64,000 nucleotides of DNA from Trissonchulus latispiculum (taxonomy: Eukaryota; Nematoda; Enoplea; Enoplida; Ironidae): NCBI GenBank assembly GCA_030248195.1, contig JASAND010022061.1:1-64000 (forward strand), read 5' to 3'. The translations under genes and the position numbers were made by a program. The notes beneath the pieces were generated by a model. The model was not told the origin of the DNA and ran no database searches. It was given only the letters and a program-made list of their open reading frames with translations. Below are positions 1 to 11,887 of the stretch, in pieces; the stretch's first letter is position 1; every line of letters begins with the position of its first letter.

Positions 1-377
1 CCAAAAATATGAGGTCGGGATGCATGTTTTTATTAACACAGACTTTCCATTAAACAGAGTATCAACTTCAATCTACTAAGATTTTCCTAATGCCCAAAAG
101 TATTTATTATTCTTATGAATTTCTAGTCTCTAATTCAGACTTGAGTTTTAAACACTGTTGGCCTACGAGGCATGCTGGAAACTGAATAGGAGTCTGTGGT
201 GAAAATGTTAGCAAGAACTAAGTTGTGACGTCAATCAAAGTGGCTGCAATTCAGACTATTATCCCCTGTGAATGCTTATTGTGTGGTGGAAGTAGACAGC
301 AGCTAATTTTGTAAAGAATTGTAGGCGGAACAAAAGTATCCAATCCTAGGTTTTGTAATATTCCCTCATTAATATTG

Positions 378-383
378 TTTATT
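378..383 (-). promoter_or_regulatory. Polyadenylation signal for the cysteine-repeat gene
   Basis: Reads AATAAA on the minus strand about 155 bases past the stop codon of the secreted-protein gene at 538-3028. Position and sequence fit a poly(A) signal. A six-base match in AT-rich DNA can arise by chance. Confidence 0.45.
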
Positions 384-537
384 GATTACAGAAAGTAAAA
401 CGACACCAGATACAGGAAAAGTTACAGTTCGTGCAGGCTTTCATGCTCGAAAACGTGGGTGTTAAAACTGTTCACACTTAACTCATATCCTAACCTAATG
501 TGGAATATTTATAAAGAGAGAGTTATAGTCAAGCAGT

Positions 538-3028
538 TTACAAGAACTGCCTCAACACTGCCACCAATGGGAGCAGGAACCAGCGAGCCAGGCCAGCCGG
601 ACCGGAAGCCGCAGCCGTGGCCACCTGGAAGTCATACTGCGGCTTCTGGTAGGCCTTCTCTTCCACTACGGTATTTTCTTGTTCTAGATCACTCAGCTCA
701 GCATCACCGCGAGGAACTGGGATCAACAGCTTCTCCGTGTCATCAACTGGTTGGAGCAGTTCTTCGTCTTCTTCTTCTTCTGATTCTGGCAATTGGCCTG
801 TCTGCGGTGGTAGGATGGGGCCGGCCTTACCGCTGCAGACAGCGTCAATTGTCTCGAAGCTTGACGGCATGCCAGCCCGGGCGTCCTGTACTGCCGTCAA
901 GCCGCCGGGACAGCGGAGAACGCAGGTCTGGAACTGGTTGAATCCTTCGCACATCTGACTGACATCCCCATTCTGTGCCGAAGAGGTCAGAATTTCCATA
1001 CAGTTGTTGTCGGTCATACACTGTACGGTCGGGTTGTAGACTGCCGGAGCTAGAGTGGCTTCCTCCGTTGCTTCTTCGCCGCACCGTTGCCGGAAGACCT
1101 CGAAGGCGTCGGGGAACATGGAAACGGCCATGTCCCAGATCTCGACGCCGTTCGGGCAGGCTTCGATACAGGGCTGGTAGTTGGCGAATTTGGCACAGGT
1201 GGCAGCCAGATCGCGGATATTCACGCCGGAGGTCAGGTCGTTGACACAGTTGATGATACAGCCCATATCCATACTCTCCATGGAACTGTCGGGATAGTCG
1301 GAGTAGTCGGAGTAGGCCGGATAGTGGGGATAATCCACCGGATAATCCCCGAATCCCGGATTCAGCTCCGTGCCTTGGATCCCGCCGATCTGGGCCACAT
1401 CCGGTGTCGTGCCACAGTAGCTGTTGATATACATCATCGCTTCGGGTAGTTGAGCTTCCGCAGACCTCAGCACCTCGTCGCCTTCAGGACAGTCCAAAAT
1501 GCATGTCTTAAAGTTGTTGTAGCTTTCACAGATCTGACTGATACCTCCGCCTATCCGAAGATTATCCCGACAGTGGTTCATGCACTGGGAGGGTCTCGTT
1601 TTCCGGCTGACTGGCCAGGTCCAACTCGGCGTAGTCGGGATTGGCACAGAAATACTCGATGAATCCGATGGTTGATCTCATACTGATCTGGACCTGATCC
1701 CACATCTCTGGGCCGCCGGGACAGCTCTTGACGCAGATCTCATACTCATCATAGGCCTGGCAAATACCGGCCTGTGAGGTCAAGTCCGCTTCGTTCATCA
1801 GCGTCGACACGCACTGTTTGACGCAGTCTGACTGCGGATTACTCTCACCGTCGTCGGTGTAGTAGTCGTAGTAGTCGATGACGTAGTCACTGCGATAGTC
1901 TGGATCGATCGGCGTCATCGGATCCAGATTATAGCAGTAACTGTTGATGATGTTGAATGCGTCCGGAACCGTTTCCTGCGCATCCAGCATCATCTGCTGG
2001 CCCTCTGGGCAGGCCAGGGTGCAGGTGGCGTAGTCGTCCCAGGACTGGCACAACCCTGAGATCGATTCCCGGTTCAGGTCGATGACTTTTTCGCACTCCG
2101 CTGCGCACTGCTGCGCCTCTTCGGTGTAGTTGGTGGTGGATTCCCAGACCCCGGTCTGGCAACTACGTTCCAGCTTGGCCACAGCATCGGGTACCATCAG
2201 CTGAGCTAAATCCCAGACCTGGACTCCGTCTGGGCAAGCATAGACGCAGCTCTGGAAGGCGGAGTAGCTCTGACACATGGCGTCTAGGCTGGAAACGAAG
2301 GGTGCTCGGAGGTTACGCAGACACTCGATGACGCAGGTCTGAGCGGTTGAGTTGGCAACCGATCCGTCAGCCGGTTGGTCGATTAGGTAGTCGTCGTAGC
2401 CGATGGGAACGGAATCAGGAATCCACCGGTTGCTGGAGTCTGGGACGTTGATGAAATATTCATCCGCCGTAGGGTAGTCCTTTACGGCTACCACTGGGCC
2501 GTCCTGGGTTCCCCAGATATCTCCGGAGCGATCCCAGGTAGAGTCATCCGGGATAACTGGATAATCGTTGACACCAACAACTGGACCGTTGTTGGTGTTC
2601 CAGATCTGAACGTTGGGATCTGGATTGATGGGATAGTCGTTGATGGTCGCCACCGGCCCGTCCCGGGTATTCCAGATGGCTGCACCGGAATTGTCGGGAT
2701 TTCCGAGATTTTCCGAATCTTCGGTTTGATCCGAATTATCCAGGAATAGGCTGGGATCAATCCCGGTGAGATCAAAATCCGGTGGCACATCGGAATCGTC
2801 GATATGCCAGGGATTTGGATCAATGTTGGACCCGAAATCTGGATTGGCATTAAAATCCGGAACAGCGCCGAAATTCGGGTTGGTGTTAAAGTCCGGTGGG
2901 AGTCCAAAATGTGGGACTGGCTCAAAGTTAGGCTCAAAGCCGCCAATATTTGCACCTTCCATAAAGGGGCCCTCCTGTGCCCAAGTGACCCCAATCAGCA
3001 GGGTAACCAGAGTAATACCAATAAACAT
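538..3028 (-). CDS. Secreted, probably GPI-anchored protein with six cysteine-rich repeats; apparent frameshift near 1580-1640
   Basis: Two overlapping minus-strand reading frames belong to one gene. The first (1562-3028, 488 residues) starts with a signal peptide (MFIGITLVTLLIGVTWAQ). Next come short repeats of the type PxFGxxPDFNxNP, then three repeats of the type IWxTxxGPVVxVxDYP (about residues 118-205). Three domains follow with the spacing C-x3-C...C-x8-C-x3-C...C. The second frame (538-1647) enters just upstream of a fourth such domain, continues with a fifth and sixth, an acidic stretch (ESEEEEDEELL) and a hydrophobic tail (ARWFLLPLVAVLRQFL) typical of GPI signals. The domain rhythm runs straight across the junction, so a one- or two-base indel, from assembly or a real mutation, is the simplest reading; I found no GT-AG intron that restores the frame. 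The spacing recalls nematode cysteine-rich families such as CPG4 or DUF19, but I cannot assign it firmly. Likely extracellular or cell-surface. GC content is higher than in the surroundings. Confidence 0.85.
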
Positions 3029-3056
3029 GGCTTAAGATAAACCTGAAACAGAAAAT
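3029..3056 (-). promoter_or_regulatory. Splice acceptor 14 nt upstream of the start codon (trans-splice or 5' UTR intron)
   Basis: On the minus strand a pyrimidine-rich run ending in CTGTTTCAG precedes a 14-base leader and the ATG at 3028. An acceptor so close to the start is usual for spliced-leader addition in nematodes and flatworms, but a 5' UTR intron would look the same. It supports the start chosen for the secreted-protein gene. Confidence 0.5.
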
Positions 3057-3712
3057 CAAAATCAACTAAATCTAAATTTAGTTTAGATATTTTGTATTTT
3101 GTATAAACTTTTCTTGTTTAACATTAATAAGGTTAAGGTAGATCTCCAAGTAGTTATGGCCAAGCAATACATGTGAACAAAAATTAGCGGATCATCCCCA
3201 CAACAAGCGTTTGAAAATCTCATGTTTTTTAAGGTCGGCTGTCTGTTTCTAATAAAATGGACAATGTTCAGTTCCCTCAGAATAGTTCTTGTTCTGAAAA
3301 TGCTTCACAACAAATCTTCTACAGAGTTAATGCAACATATGCATTTATGGTACCCTTTTCAGGCAGCAAAAATTGTTAGCTATGGGCCGAGACTTTACAG
3401 TATTTTTGAGGAAAAATCAGGCACAATTTCAAACCTAAACTTTAGTGTTTCCATACTGAAGTATATACGTATTTGTGAAATGAATTCAGGAGCTTTTAAC
3501 TTTTGAAGTTGACTGTTGCAATATTCGTTTTTTAATGTTTGCCACGGTTATATAGGGCTTTTGCTCCCAGTAGTCAGCTATATCATAAAAAATTTATAAT
3601 GGAGCGCATTAGCAAACATTTGTAAATTAGCGCTAACATGTATAATTGCATAAGAAAACTGGTTAATAGGTAGAACGCTGGAGCAAGGCAGCAAAATTCC
3701 TTCATTTAAGCG
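3057..3712. other. Intergenic, presumed promoter side of the secreted-protein gene
   Basis: AT-rich. The only longer open frame (3222-3506) has no recognisable domain or splice context. No repeat or RNA gene was seen here. Confidence 0.4.
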
Positions 3713-3784
3713 GCCGTGATCGTCTAGTGGTTAGGACATTGCGTTGTGGCCGCAATAACCCAGGTTCGAATCCTGGTCACGGCA
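3713..3784 (+). tRNA. tRNA-His (anticodon GTG)
   Basis: Full cloverleaf: acceptor GCCGTGA pairs with TCACGGC over seven base pairs, anticodon stem TTGCG/CGCAA closes a seven-base loop TTGTGGC with anticodon GTG, and the T stem CCAGG/CCTGG closes TTCGAAT. The discriminator base is A, and a TTTT tract follows three bases later as Pol III terminator. No mismatch in the acceptor, anticodon or T stems, so it is probably functional. Confidence 0.95.
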
Positions 3785-6700
3785 TGCTTTTGCTAGCTTT
3801 TGACTATTCTTGCTTCAGTCCAATTTCAATGTTGTCAGACAAAACGAAGGGTTATACTTGTGGACAGACATGAGGTCTAGTTTTTGAAAAGGGTGGCGAA
3901 CATCGAACAGCTTACAAGGGGCAATGTCGAAAACGTTCTGAATCTTTGTTACCATTTAAAGGGAGGGAAAGAGTGAAACATTTTTGAGGTAGCATACACC
4001 TTGTTTTAAGCCAAAGCTGCCAGACACGTGTCGGCTAGGATTGCAAAACACTGGAAGAATGTAAAACTCAGTCTTAGTTTATTATTATCTCATTTAGTTA
4101 AGGTTAGTATTGTTAAAACAACTAAAGTTAGTTTTATTAGAAGAGGCAGTAAAGGAAACTCGCTTTTGACTCGATTTTTACATCAAGCACTTTGTCTGTA
4201 AACTCAAAATTTGGACAAACCCTTAAGTGATTGAAAAGTCACCAAATGTGATAGGTGAACTCGAGGACAACTTTAGAGTCTTGTAAACATTTGACACAAA
4301 AATTTCTTTTCTTGTCTGTCCAAGAAATTTTACTGTTACAGTTCTTAATGAGTCAAAACACCTGGAAAGACGGGTGCAAAAACATTCAAAAATGAACTTG
4401 ATATTTTCGGGAATTGTAGTTGCTTGTCTGAAATTAGGATTCTAGTTTAAATATACTCCTCTGGTCGTTAAACTATAGCATTGTGCGAAATCAAATACGT
4501 AATTTTGTCTGAGTCACAGAAATTTTAGTTCTCGATTTAGATTTCAGTGATCACTAAGCTTAAACAAAAGAGTACTAGGCGCCCGCGATTTTTTAACAAG
4601 GAAATAGAGACAAAGAAACAACTCTCAGGACTGTTCTAAAGGTACGGGGCCTTATTTTAACAGTTATATGTTTACACCAGCAAACATTATGATAGTTGAG
4701 TGGCAAAATCCGTTTTGAATGAAAGTTATCGAAATCGCTCATGCATTCGGTCCAGTCAGGCGTGTAACTCATCTTTCCTGTGAAGTAATTAGTCAAAACA
4801 AAAGAGCTCTGAAATTCAGGTTATATTTCGGTTCTATCTGATTCACTTTTCTCGTCCTGTCATGCTTTCAGCAGAACTGAATCCGTTTTGTAAGGATTTA
4901 AAAAGCTTTGCAAAGATGTTACAGACAACTACAGGCAAAATTACAGATTATTTGTTTGTTACGCTCAAATAACTCTGACACATAGTGGATATGGGAATTC
5001 CTGCTTGCAGGTATATGAGTGCTACGTAAAAGTTATTTCTTTGCAAAATTCACAGTTCTTAATTTCTTACAAAAAGAATAAAGTAATAAAATGGCATAAA
5101 CTAAAATGGAACCAGTCCGAAAAAAAGGAAGGACTTTCTGCACTTTATAGATTGCACACTGCGCAGCATTGCGCGATAGGATTATGAATTTTCCAGCCGT
5201 TTTGCCAAAATGTTCCCAGCCAACTGGCTTGACTGGTCGTTGGCCAGCCGTTGGCTTAGCCAGGATTTGCTGATCTAATGCATTTACTATGTTCACTGCA
5301 AACTGTTCAATGTTTACTGTAACAGTTAACCAACTAGCCGGCCAGAGTCAAGCCAAGCAAAGCCAACAGGTAAACACTTTGGTCCTAATCTCAACTCCAT
5401 TGAGTGATGCAATGAGGAGTTACCAAGCCAGCAATCTCAACATAAACCTTAAAACCTAGCGCGGTGAACTTTCAGTGCAAAAAGCAAATTGAACGCCAGT
5501 CAGAGAGGACAAAGTTCTCGAATTGAGCAAGATGATGAGTTTTGTCTTCAGAAAAGCAACGAAGAAACTGACGAGCAACTTATGCTGACAACAGGATGCA
5601 AACTTTACAAAACTGCATATTGTTAGGGTTAACTTTTAATAAGTTTACACTAAACGAACGCTGCCGGAGGGAATGTATCTCTGCGTCAAATAGAATGACA
5701 GTTACTGAATCCTGTTTCATAATTTGGGAAGAAACAAGTTTTTGGTTCAAAAAAGTTTGTTTTCGCCGAAAAATGATGTGCCACGCAAAAGTATTTGACT
5801 ACTCACATGCAGTCTACCTACCATAAATGTTCACTAAAATGCAGCAGTTTTTCCCCTAAAACTAGGAGCACCTTCTTGACATTACAGCAATGAGCTTAAA
5901 TTTACTGGAATAATTTGGTTTAATGTTATGACTTCAAAAAGCAGTAAAAAATTGCCTAACATTTCGGCATCCGTTGCAAAAGATTTCACCACCGTACAGA
6001 ATGCAGACGTTATTCAACAATTTAATACAAGTTAGAACTTGAAGTTTTAGTGAAACGGTGTATTTTTAACTGGCCAAGCCTTCATTGTTTATAAAATTTG
6101 TCATCAATTATCGTTTGCTTGGTCCCATTATTTAATCAAAATTGACGACAAACAATGAGATAAACATTTTTACAGTCATCTCACCTTAGTGGGTGCTCCG
6201 GTTAGGAGTAGTCCAAGCTTAGTTTGCATTTTTGAGGAAAAGGGGAAGGGTACTCAGATCTTAGCTGCCTTCCAGTCATGTGCAGCCGTCGCCCGTCGCG
6301 TTTATGTGCCCGACCCCCACTTTTTCATAACTACCAACATAATTAATTAAAAATTTCTGCTGGCTGCAAACCCCTAGCTGCAAGGTTGCCATTCACCAAT
6401 GTGATTTGGCACATGTGCCCCTATCCGCAGGAAAATACTAGAAGTCTGTAGGGCCTGCTCTTCCAAAATCAAGGCCGGGCCACAACTAAACTGAGGTTCA
6501 GCCTGAACTTTACTTGAGAATAACTTTGATCAATATGACAATTTCCAACACAAAATTTAAATTCAAAAATAAATCAAACAATGCACGAAATTTGACTGAG
6601 AACTTGCCATCACGAACTGGTATAGAAAATGAGTGATCCCAAAAGAAGAATCCGTACGACCCACCCGTATATCCAACCGAAACTGACCAATTTTTCGAAA

Positions 6701-7122
6701 GAGACTGCAACCATTGAGTAAGCCATTTAAGTAGGCTGAATTTCATTCCATTGAACGTTTGAAGGTAGACTTTTAGATTATGACCGGGTAAACCTCCACA
6801 ACACACCGACTAAAACCACTATATTGTAAGGTTAAATTGTTTGCAGCTTCAGGACACCGCCTATTCTGTTTAACCCTTTTGTGCCCGCGGCGGAAATTTT
6901 GCCCAAATGATGATTTTTGGCATCTGTTCCCAAGAGCGGATACCGGTTACACAATGTTCATAAGACTTGAAGGGAAACCAACAAACAAGATTAGCGAACA
7001 AAAATAGGGGGAAAATACAGCGTGGAGATTAATTTATTTCCATGCTGTATCTATTTCGGATAACTATTTCGCGTCCGTTTTTACTTTAAATATCTCAGAG
7101 TTTACAGGGCCCTGTCACTATG
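3785..7122. other. Gene-poor stretch, nothing assigned
   Basis: AT-rich sequence with only short open frames lacking domains. Near 5200-5360 a phrase containing GGCCAGCCG/CGGCTGGCC is repeated in both orientations; related GGCC-rich words recur near 13080-13145. No gene or RNA could be supported. Confidence 0.4.
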
Positions 7123-7194
7123 ATTCCATGGCGCAGTGGTGAAGGCGTCGGCGTTCTAATCAGTGTGATGTCTGAGTTCGAATTTCACTGGAAT
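7123..7194 (+). pseudogene. Decayed tRNA, closest to tRNA-Arg(TCT)
   Basis: A six-pair acceptor (ATTCCA/TGGAAT), an A-box-like GGCGCAGTGGTGAAGGCG and a B-box-like GAGTTCGAATTTC are present. The anticodon region GTCGGCGTTCTAATC resembles tRNA-Arg(TCT), but the anticodon and T stems do not pair. Best read as a tRNA pseudogene or the head of a tRNA-derived repeat. Confidence 0.5.
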
Positions 7195-7620
7195 ATTTTT
7201 TGGAAGGTGTCTGTCTTCTACCTCATTTTAATTTCGTTAAATTTTATTTTGTCACCGTTTGGAAGGTGCCTATTTAATGTCGTTATTATTTCGCTATCGT
7301 TTTACTTTCAGCGATATCTGTGGTATGCGTATTATGATTGCTAACGGGGGACAATAATGAATCAACAACAAACAAAAATAAATGAAGATTTTTGTTGTAA
7401 ATTAAAAATAGGCAATGTGGACGTGTCAAATCTCAAATTTAATTTCGTTATTATTTCTACATTGTTTCATTTTAATTTCCTTAAATTAAATTTAGGATAT
7501 GGCGTCGTCTGGATTGTGCCTCTACCTCTATTTAATTTCGTTATTATGTCGTCAGCATGTCTTGTTCGTCAGTATGTTTTGCGTTCAGCAGTATCTGTGG
7601 TATGCGTATCATGCATTCCA
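7195..7620 (+). repeat. Two diverged tandem copies of a ~250-bp unit
   Basis: The stretch around 7195-7345 recurs around 7460-7610: both contain TTTAATTTCGTTATTAT-like words and end in a shared block TCTGTGGTATGCGTAT followed by TATG or CATG. The first copy directly follows a tRNA-like head, so this may be the body of a tRNA-derived element. Confidence 0.5.
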
Positions 7621-7688
7621 CCCCACCCAACAGCATCTCGCGCCTTTGGGGGGGGGGGTGTTGTAGGTGTCTGCAAGCAAAAGTCTTT

Positions 7689-7760
7689 GGCGCCGGCGGG
7701 AATCGACAGCACAGCCTTTCAACTCGCAGTCGAGAGCACTAACCACCTGGCCATCGGCGC
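7689..7760 (-). pseudogene. tRNA-like relic on the minus strand
   Basis: On the minus strand GCGCCG and CGGCGC can close an acceptor stem, the D arm GGCCAGGTGGTTAGTGCTC is convincing, and the anticodon arm CTCGACTGCGAGTTGAA allows a GCG-like anticodon. The T stem does not pair (GCTG against CCCGC), so it is probably not functional. Confidence 0.45.
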
Positions 7761-7995
7761 ACAAATGAAATAGATCTAAAACGATTTGTTAAAGAAAAGA
7801 AGAAAGTGTGTCTAGCTAAACGCTTAGTTTCAGTCAGTGAATCGTTCTTCACTTTTTTGCCGTTGCTTTGTCTGTTTTTATTGTGCTTCCTCTTTTGCGA
7901 AAGATTACTGTGGTCAAGAACGCTGAATATCATTGATCTGGCTTTGTCAAATTTTGTTTATCCATAGGTGTTTGTGTTTATTCTAACGTGACTAA

Positions 7996-8270
7996 GTTAT
8001 GGTCATATAACGCAGCATTTTTTCGTATGGCAAGGTTCGATATTTGATTTATGATTTTCATTTGAACGGAGATAAAAATATCGATAATAGACACCAATTC
8101 GATAATAAAACTCAAATTGATTGAGTCCTGTTGGCCAAGTGGAGAAATCACCCGTTTGTTAAACCTGAGTAGTGCTGGTTCAATTCTCCGATAGTTGATT
8201 TCTAAAGTTACAAGTCTTAAGTCTGTAGTACACAATGAGTAACTACTATCGCAAAAACCTTTATGTGCAG
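7996..8270 (+). repeat. tRNA-derived SINE-like repeat, copy 1
   Basis: This 275-base unit matches the unit at 8454-8725 over its whole length with scattered substitutions. Both start near GTTATGRTCATATA, share TTTTTTCGTATGGCAAG and end near TTTATG..GCAG. The middle (about 8126-8194) is tRNA-like: A box GGCCAAGTGG, anticodon-loop-like TTGTTAA (GTT) and B box GGTTCAATTCTCC. Stems are largely lost. Confidence 0.7.
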
Positions 8271-8453
8271 GATTTGAGAAGTCTATCTTGAAAAATAAGC
8301 GAAAAAACTAAGTCCAAAGTCGGACCCAACATTCGCAGGTCCTTCGTTTACCTGTGAATTTTATCTGCTAGATTTGGTTGTGAAGTTTATAGGAGACAGA
8401 AAAGACAAGGGCAAGATTTCTTTGACTTTTGGTATAGTAGCGTCAGAATTTGG

Positions 8454-8725
8454 GTTATGATCATATACCGCAGCATTTTTTCGTATGGCAAGTTTTGATA
8501 TTTGATTTATGATTTTCACGTGAACGGAGTCTAAATACCGATAATAGACACAAATATATAATTAAACTAAAATTGATTGTGACCGGTTGGGCGACTAGAG
8601 AAAGCACCCGTTTGTTAAACCTGAGTAGTGCTGGTTCAATTCTCCGATAGTTCTTTTTTATTTTACAAATATTAAGTCTTTAGTACACAATGAGTATCTG
8701 CTCCGTCCCCAAAATATTTATGCAG
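8454..8725 (+). repeat. tRNA-derived SINE-like repeat, copy 2
   Basis: Direct repeat of 7996-8270 with the same tRNA-like core at about 8582-8650. The best conserved block is the core CCCGTTTGTTAAACCTGAG and the B box. Two copies 184 bases apart suggest either independent insertions or a local duplication. Confidence 0.7.
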
Positions 8726-8963
8726 TTAAGATCGATCGATCTTACAGAAGACGATTTTGAATTACCTTATCAAATATTATATGCAAAAATTAAAAAATTT
8801 CTTATGAAAAATTATACTAGTGTAGTAGTGAAGACTGGGAGTTGAACAAGCTGATTTGGTTGCGTAAACCTAGTTTTGAAATTAAAATATCATACTTTTG
8901 TATCATTGCAAAGGAAGCAGGCATAGAAAAGATTGATAAGCCTGATATGAGAGTTCAGCTGAT

Positions 8964-9038
8964 GGCTCTGTGGTGTAGTGGTTAGCAGGTCTGTCCCGGG
9001 ATTAGGAAGGGCCGTGGTTCAAATCCCCGGCTGGGCCA
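8964..9038 (+). tRNA. tRNA-like gene, identity unclear, probably a pseudogene
   Basis: Acceptor GGCTCTG/CTGGGCC pairs with one wobble and one mismatch. The D arm TGGTGTAGTGGTTAGCAG and B box GTGGTTCAAATCCCC are good. The anticodon arm (GTCTGTCCCGGGATTAGG) does not form a normal five-pair stem, so no amino acid can be given. Confidence 0.45.
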
Positions 9039-11887
9039 ATCTTTTACTTTTTAATCCTGAATGAATAGCTGAACATCTCCTCCCTTCTCTCTCCTAGGTT
9101 CTGGTTTCGTGGGTTAAAGGGTTCTGACGCCACCCTCTTGTGCTTGTACTCGGTTTCCTCTTGGATCCACCAGCCCTGGTAGAAGCGCTACATCATCAGA
9201 CGATTGTTAGTCATTTGCTATTTATTAAAAATTGAATTATGTTGAAATGCCGAAATTAAGACTAACACAAAGAATCTCTCACTTCTCATCAGAATTAGGC
9301 CTTTACTCTTCCTAATACAAACTCTTGCCTCTAACTATATAGAGATTTCTCCTTCCCCGTGCGTATCACTACGTGGCATAAAACAGAATTTTGAAGAAAA
9401 CAGAAATAAACTACAGAAAATTTTACATTTTCTGGCCATTTTTCGAAATTTCTAAGGTCCGATTTCTGAGGCGGGGTTGGGGGCACCCCGCCCCCGTCAC
9501 ATTTCTGGAATCGACCACCAGCCTTGCTAGATTTCCCCAATCTCGATACCCAAAGTTCCACGGAAACTATGCTATGAGCGAGGGGAATTTATCCAAATAG
9601 GTGTGTTTGCCATAGGGCGAGCATAGACTCTTTATCTATATTCATGGTATCCTCAGCAATATTTTGCAAAAAAGTGCAAATTTATGCCTCACTTTTAAAT
9701 TTAACACCACTGAACTCAAGGCTCAAAAGTGGGGGAACTACCTCCACCGCCCCCCACACCCTGCCTCCCTCTCCCGTTACACCTATGTCTAAATTTGAAC
9801 AGAGATGCAGACATTATTTGAAACAAGCTGTCATTCATTAGAGCTATGCGAATTGAAAGCCCCGACCACAAATGGTTAAGCCAAATCATAGCTTCGAAGC
9901 AATGAATGAACGTCCAAATTTAAAAATTATATCTAAAATATTAAAAGAAACTGCGCTATACACAAGCTTTTATAAGTACGTGGCCCATTTATTACAATTT
10001 ACGCCAAAAACAAGGGTAAAGTTTAAAAGCGTGACTCATAGGTGGGGCTGTGCACCTCAAATTAGCAGTCAATCAAATGATTTAGAGATTGTGAATTAAA
10101 TATCAAGCTGTCTCACTCAAAGATTAAGTGTGTCTCATGCAGCCCTTAAAGTCTATACTCATTGTCTCAAATAGTTTTAGCCTTGACTCAAAAAAGTGGT
10201 GTTAAGTTGAGGGAGGTTTTCAATTCCAGATCTCGTTTACTTCATGTACTAAAATCGCATAAAAAGTACCTAATGCATAAGAACTTACAAAATGCACTAT
10301 AATAACCACCATTATCAATATGTAGTATAGGACTCTTGATCACATAACGCAAATTCATATTTTAAGCTTTTTCATACCTTTAGTTTTGCAACATATGTAG
10401 CAAATGTGACCAGGCCACGTTTCTTTTTGTTTTTTACTGTGTTTTTTACACTTTTTCTTAGAAAAACACAGGTTTTTCTAGGAAAACATTCTGAAAAACA
10501 CACCGAACTTTTTTTAGTTCAAGAAGCAAAATTTTATTATTTCTTTAAAGTTTTGAACTATGGAAGATTGTTAAAACTCTTGCGCTTTTCCTTGATTTTC
10601 TAAAAAGCTTGGACGTCTTACCTTTGTACCTTTTTTGCAATCCTCTAGTATAATGATATTATACTTATATATTAGTTCACCACATTATATAGTTGCTTCA
10701 TAAACTTTATAGTTATAAATCTCTAGCACCTTTTCAAAAGGAAATTAAAAGGTGTGGGATATTACTATTGATGTGTTTGTAGTTAACTGTGCAACAGCGC
10801 AGCGAAAAACATAGTTGGTGTTATCTTCACATTTGTATCGCATAAGCGTATTCTATTTGATAATACTTAGCCAACTTTTAATAGTTTCGACATTGTATTA
10901 TTCGAGAATCATAAACATGATTTCTTTTCAGTAGTAGTTACGGCACTAGCTCAAAGACTATGAAAGCAAGTGAAAATGCAATTTTACAGCAGTTGCGAAT
11001 TGTGTGTAGCGTGCGAGTTCTCCTTTCGGGTGTCCATTGGTTGGGGGATTTTGGTCAGGTGTAAGTTGGGACCAGGGTAACACCCTCCCTCTTGAGCTTG
11101 TCTATTTATTTATTTATTTGTCAAATTTATGTCTTGGTTTGTCGTATTCGATGTATGTGCTTCGTTTCATTCAACGTGAATTAGCAAAGTAATTGTATTC
11201 GCGAGAGTAAGTCAGTCCGGTGGCTATTTTACTGGTAGTCTTAGGAAGTGGTCGCTTAGGACGAATTTTGGATCAACAGCTGTGCTCACTTTCTCACTGT
11301 CCGATCCTCTCTTATTTTGCTAGAACCTAGACCTCACACACTGATACGAACTTAGCAATCTTTATTGAAGTCCAACATAACAGTTTATTACATGGGATAC
11401 ACATTATATCCTCACAAAGGTTTAACTGTTTCCTTTGTGTTTTCACTGATTTTAAAAAAAACGTTTTCAGCTTCTGACGGGCTCGCACTCCCCCAAACCA
11501 CCGTCGCAAATAAGGTTTCCAGTTTCAATACAATTCTATACCGTTCATTTCTTCCAAATCAACCAAAAACGTCAGTATCTATTTGTTTTCATCGCTAGAA
11601 CTATAAAATCCAACTGGGAATACGCTATATGATAGTACACAGTCATAAACTCACTTCGAACGCGAACCATCACTTTTTAAAAAACTTTTTTAGAAAAACA
11701 CACTGAAAAGCACAGGTTCGAATTTGAAAAACCCTGAACCAGACCGCTTACACATGCTAACATTACACTACCCTACGCTATGCTATGCTATAAACTCCGT
11801 CAAATAACAAACTAAACTTAACACCTGAAGATTATGTCGCTAAATTAATTTTCTTTTCAAACTTTTCAACTGAAATTCGAAAATCGT
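9039..11887. other. Gene-poor stretch with G/C-tract repeat fragments
   Basis: Mostly AT-rich unassigned sequence. Blocks near 9465-9500 and 9725-9790 carry C/G runs and end in ACACCTATG, a boundary word shared with the G-tract repeats at 42-43, 49.7-50.3 and 60.2-60.8 kb. Open frames here lack recognisable domains. Confidence 0.4.
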
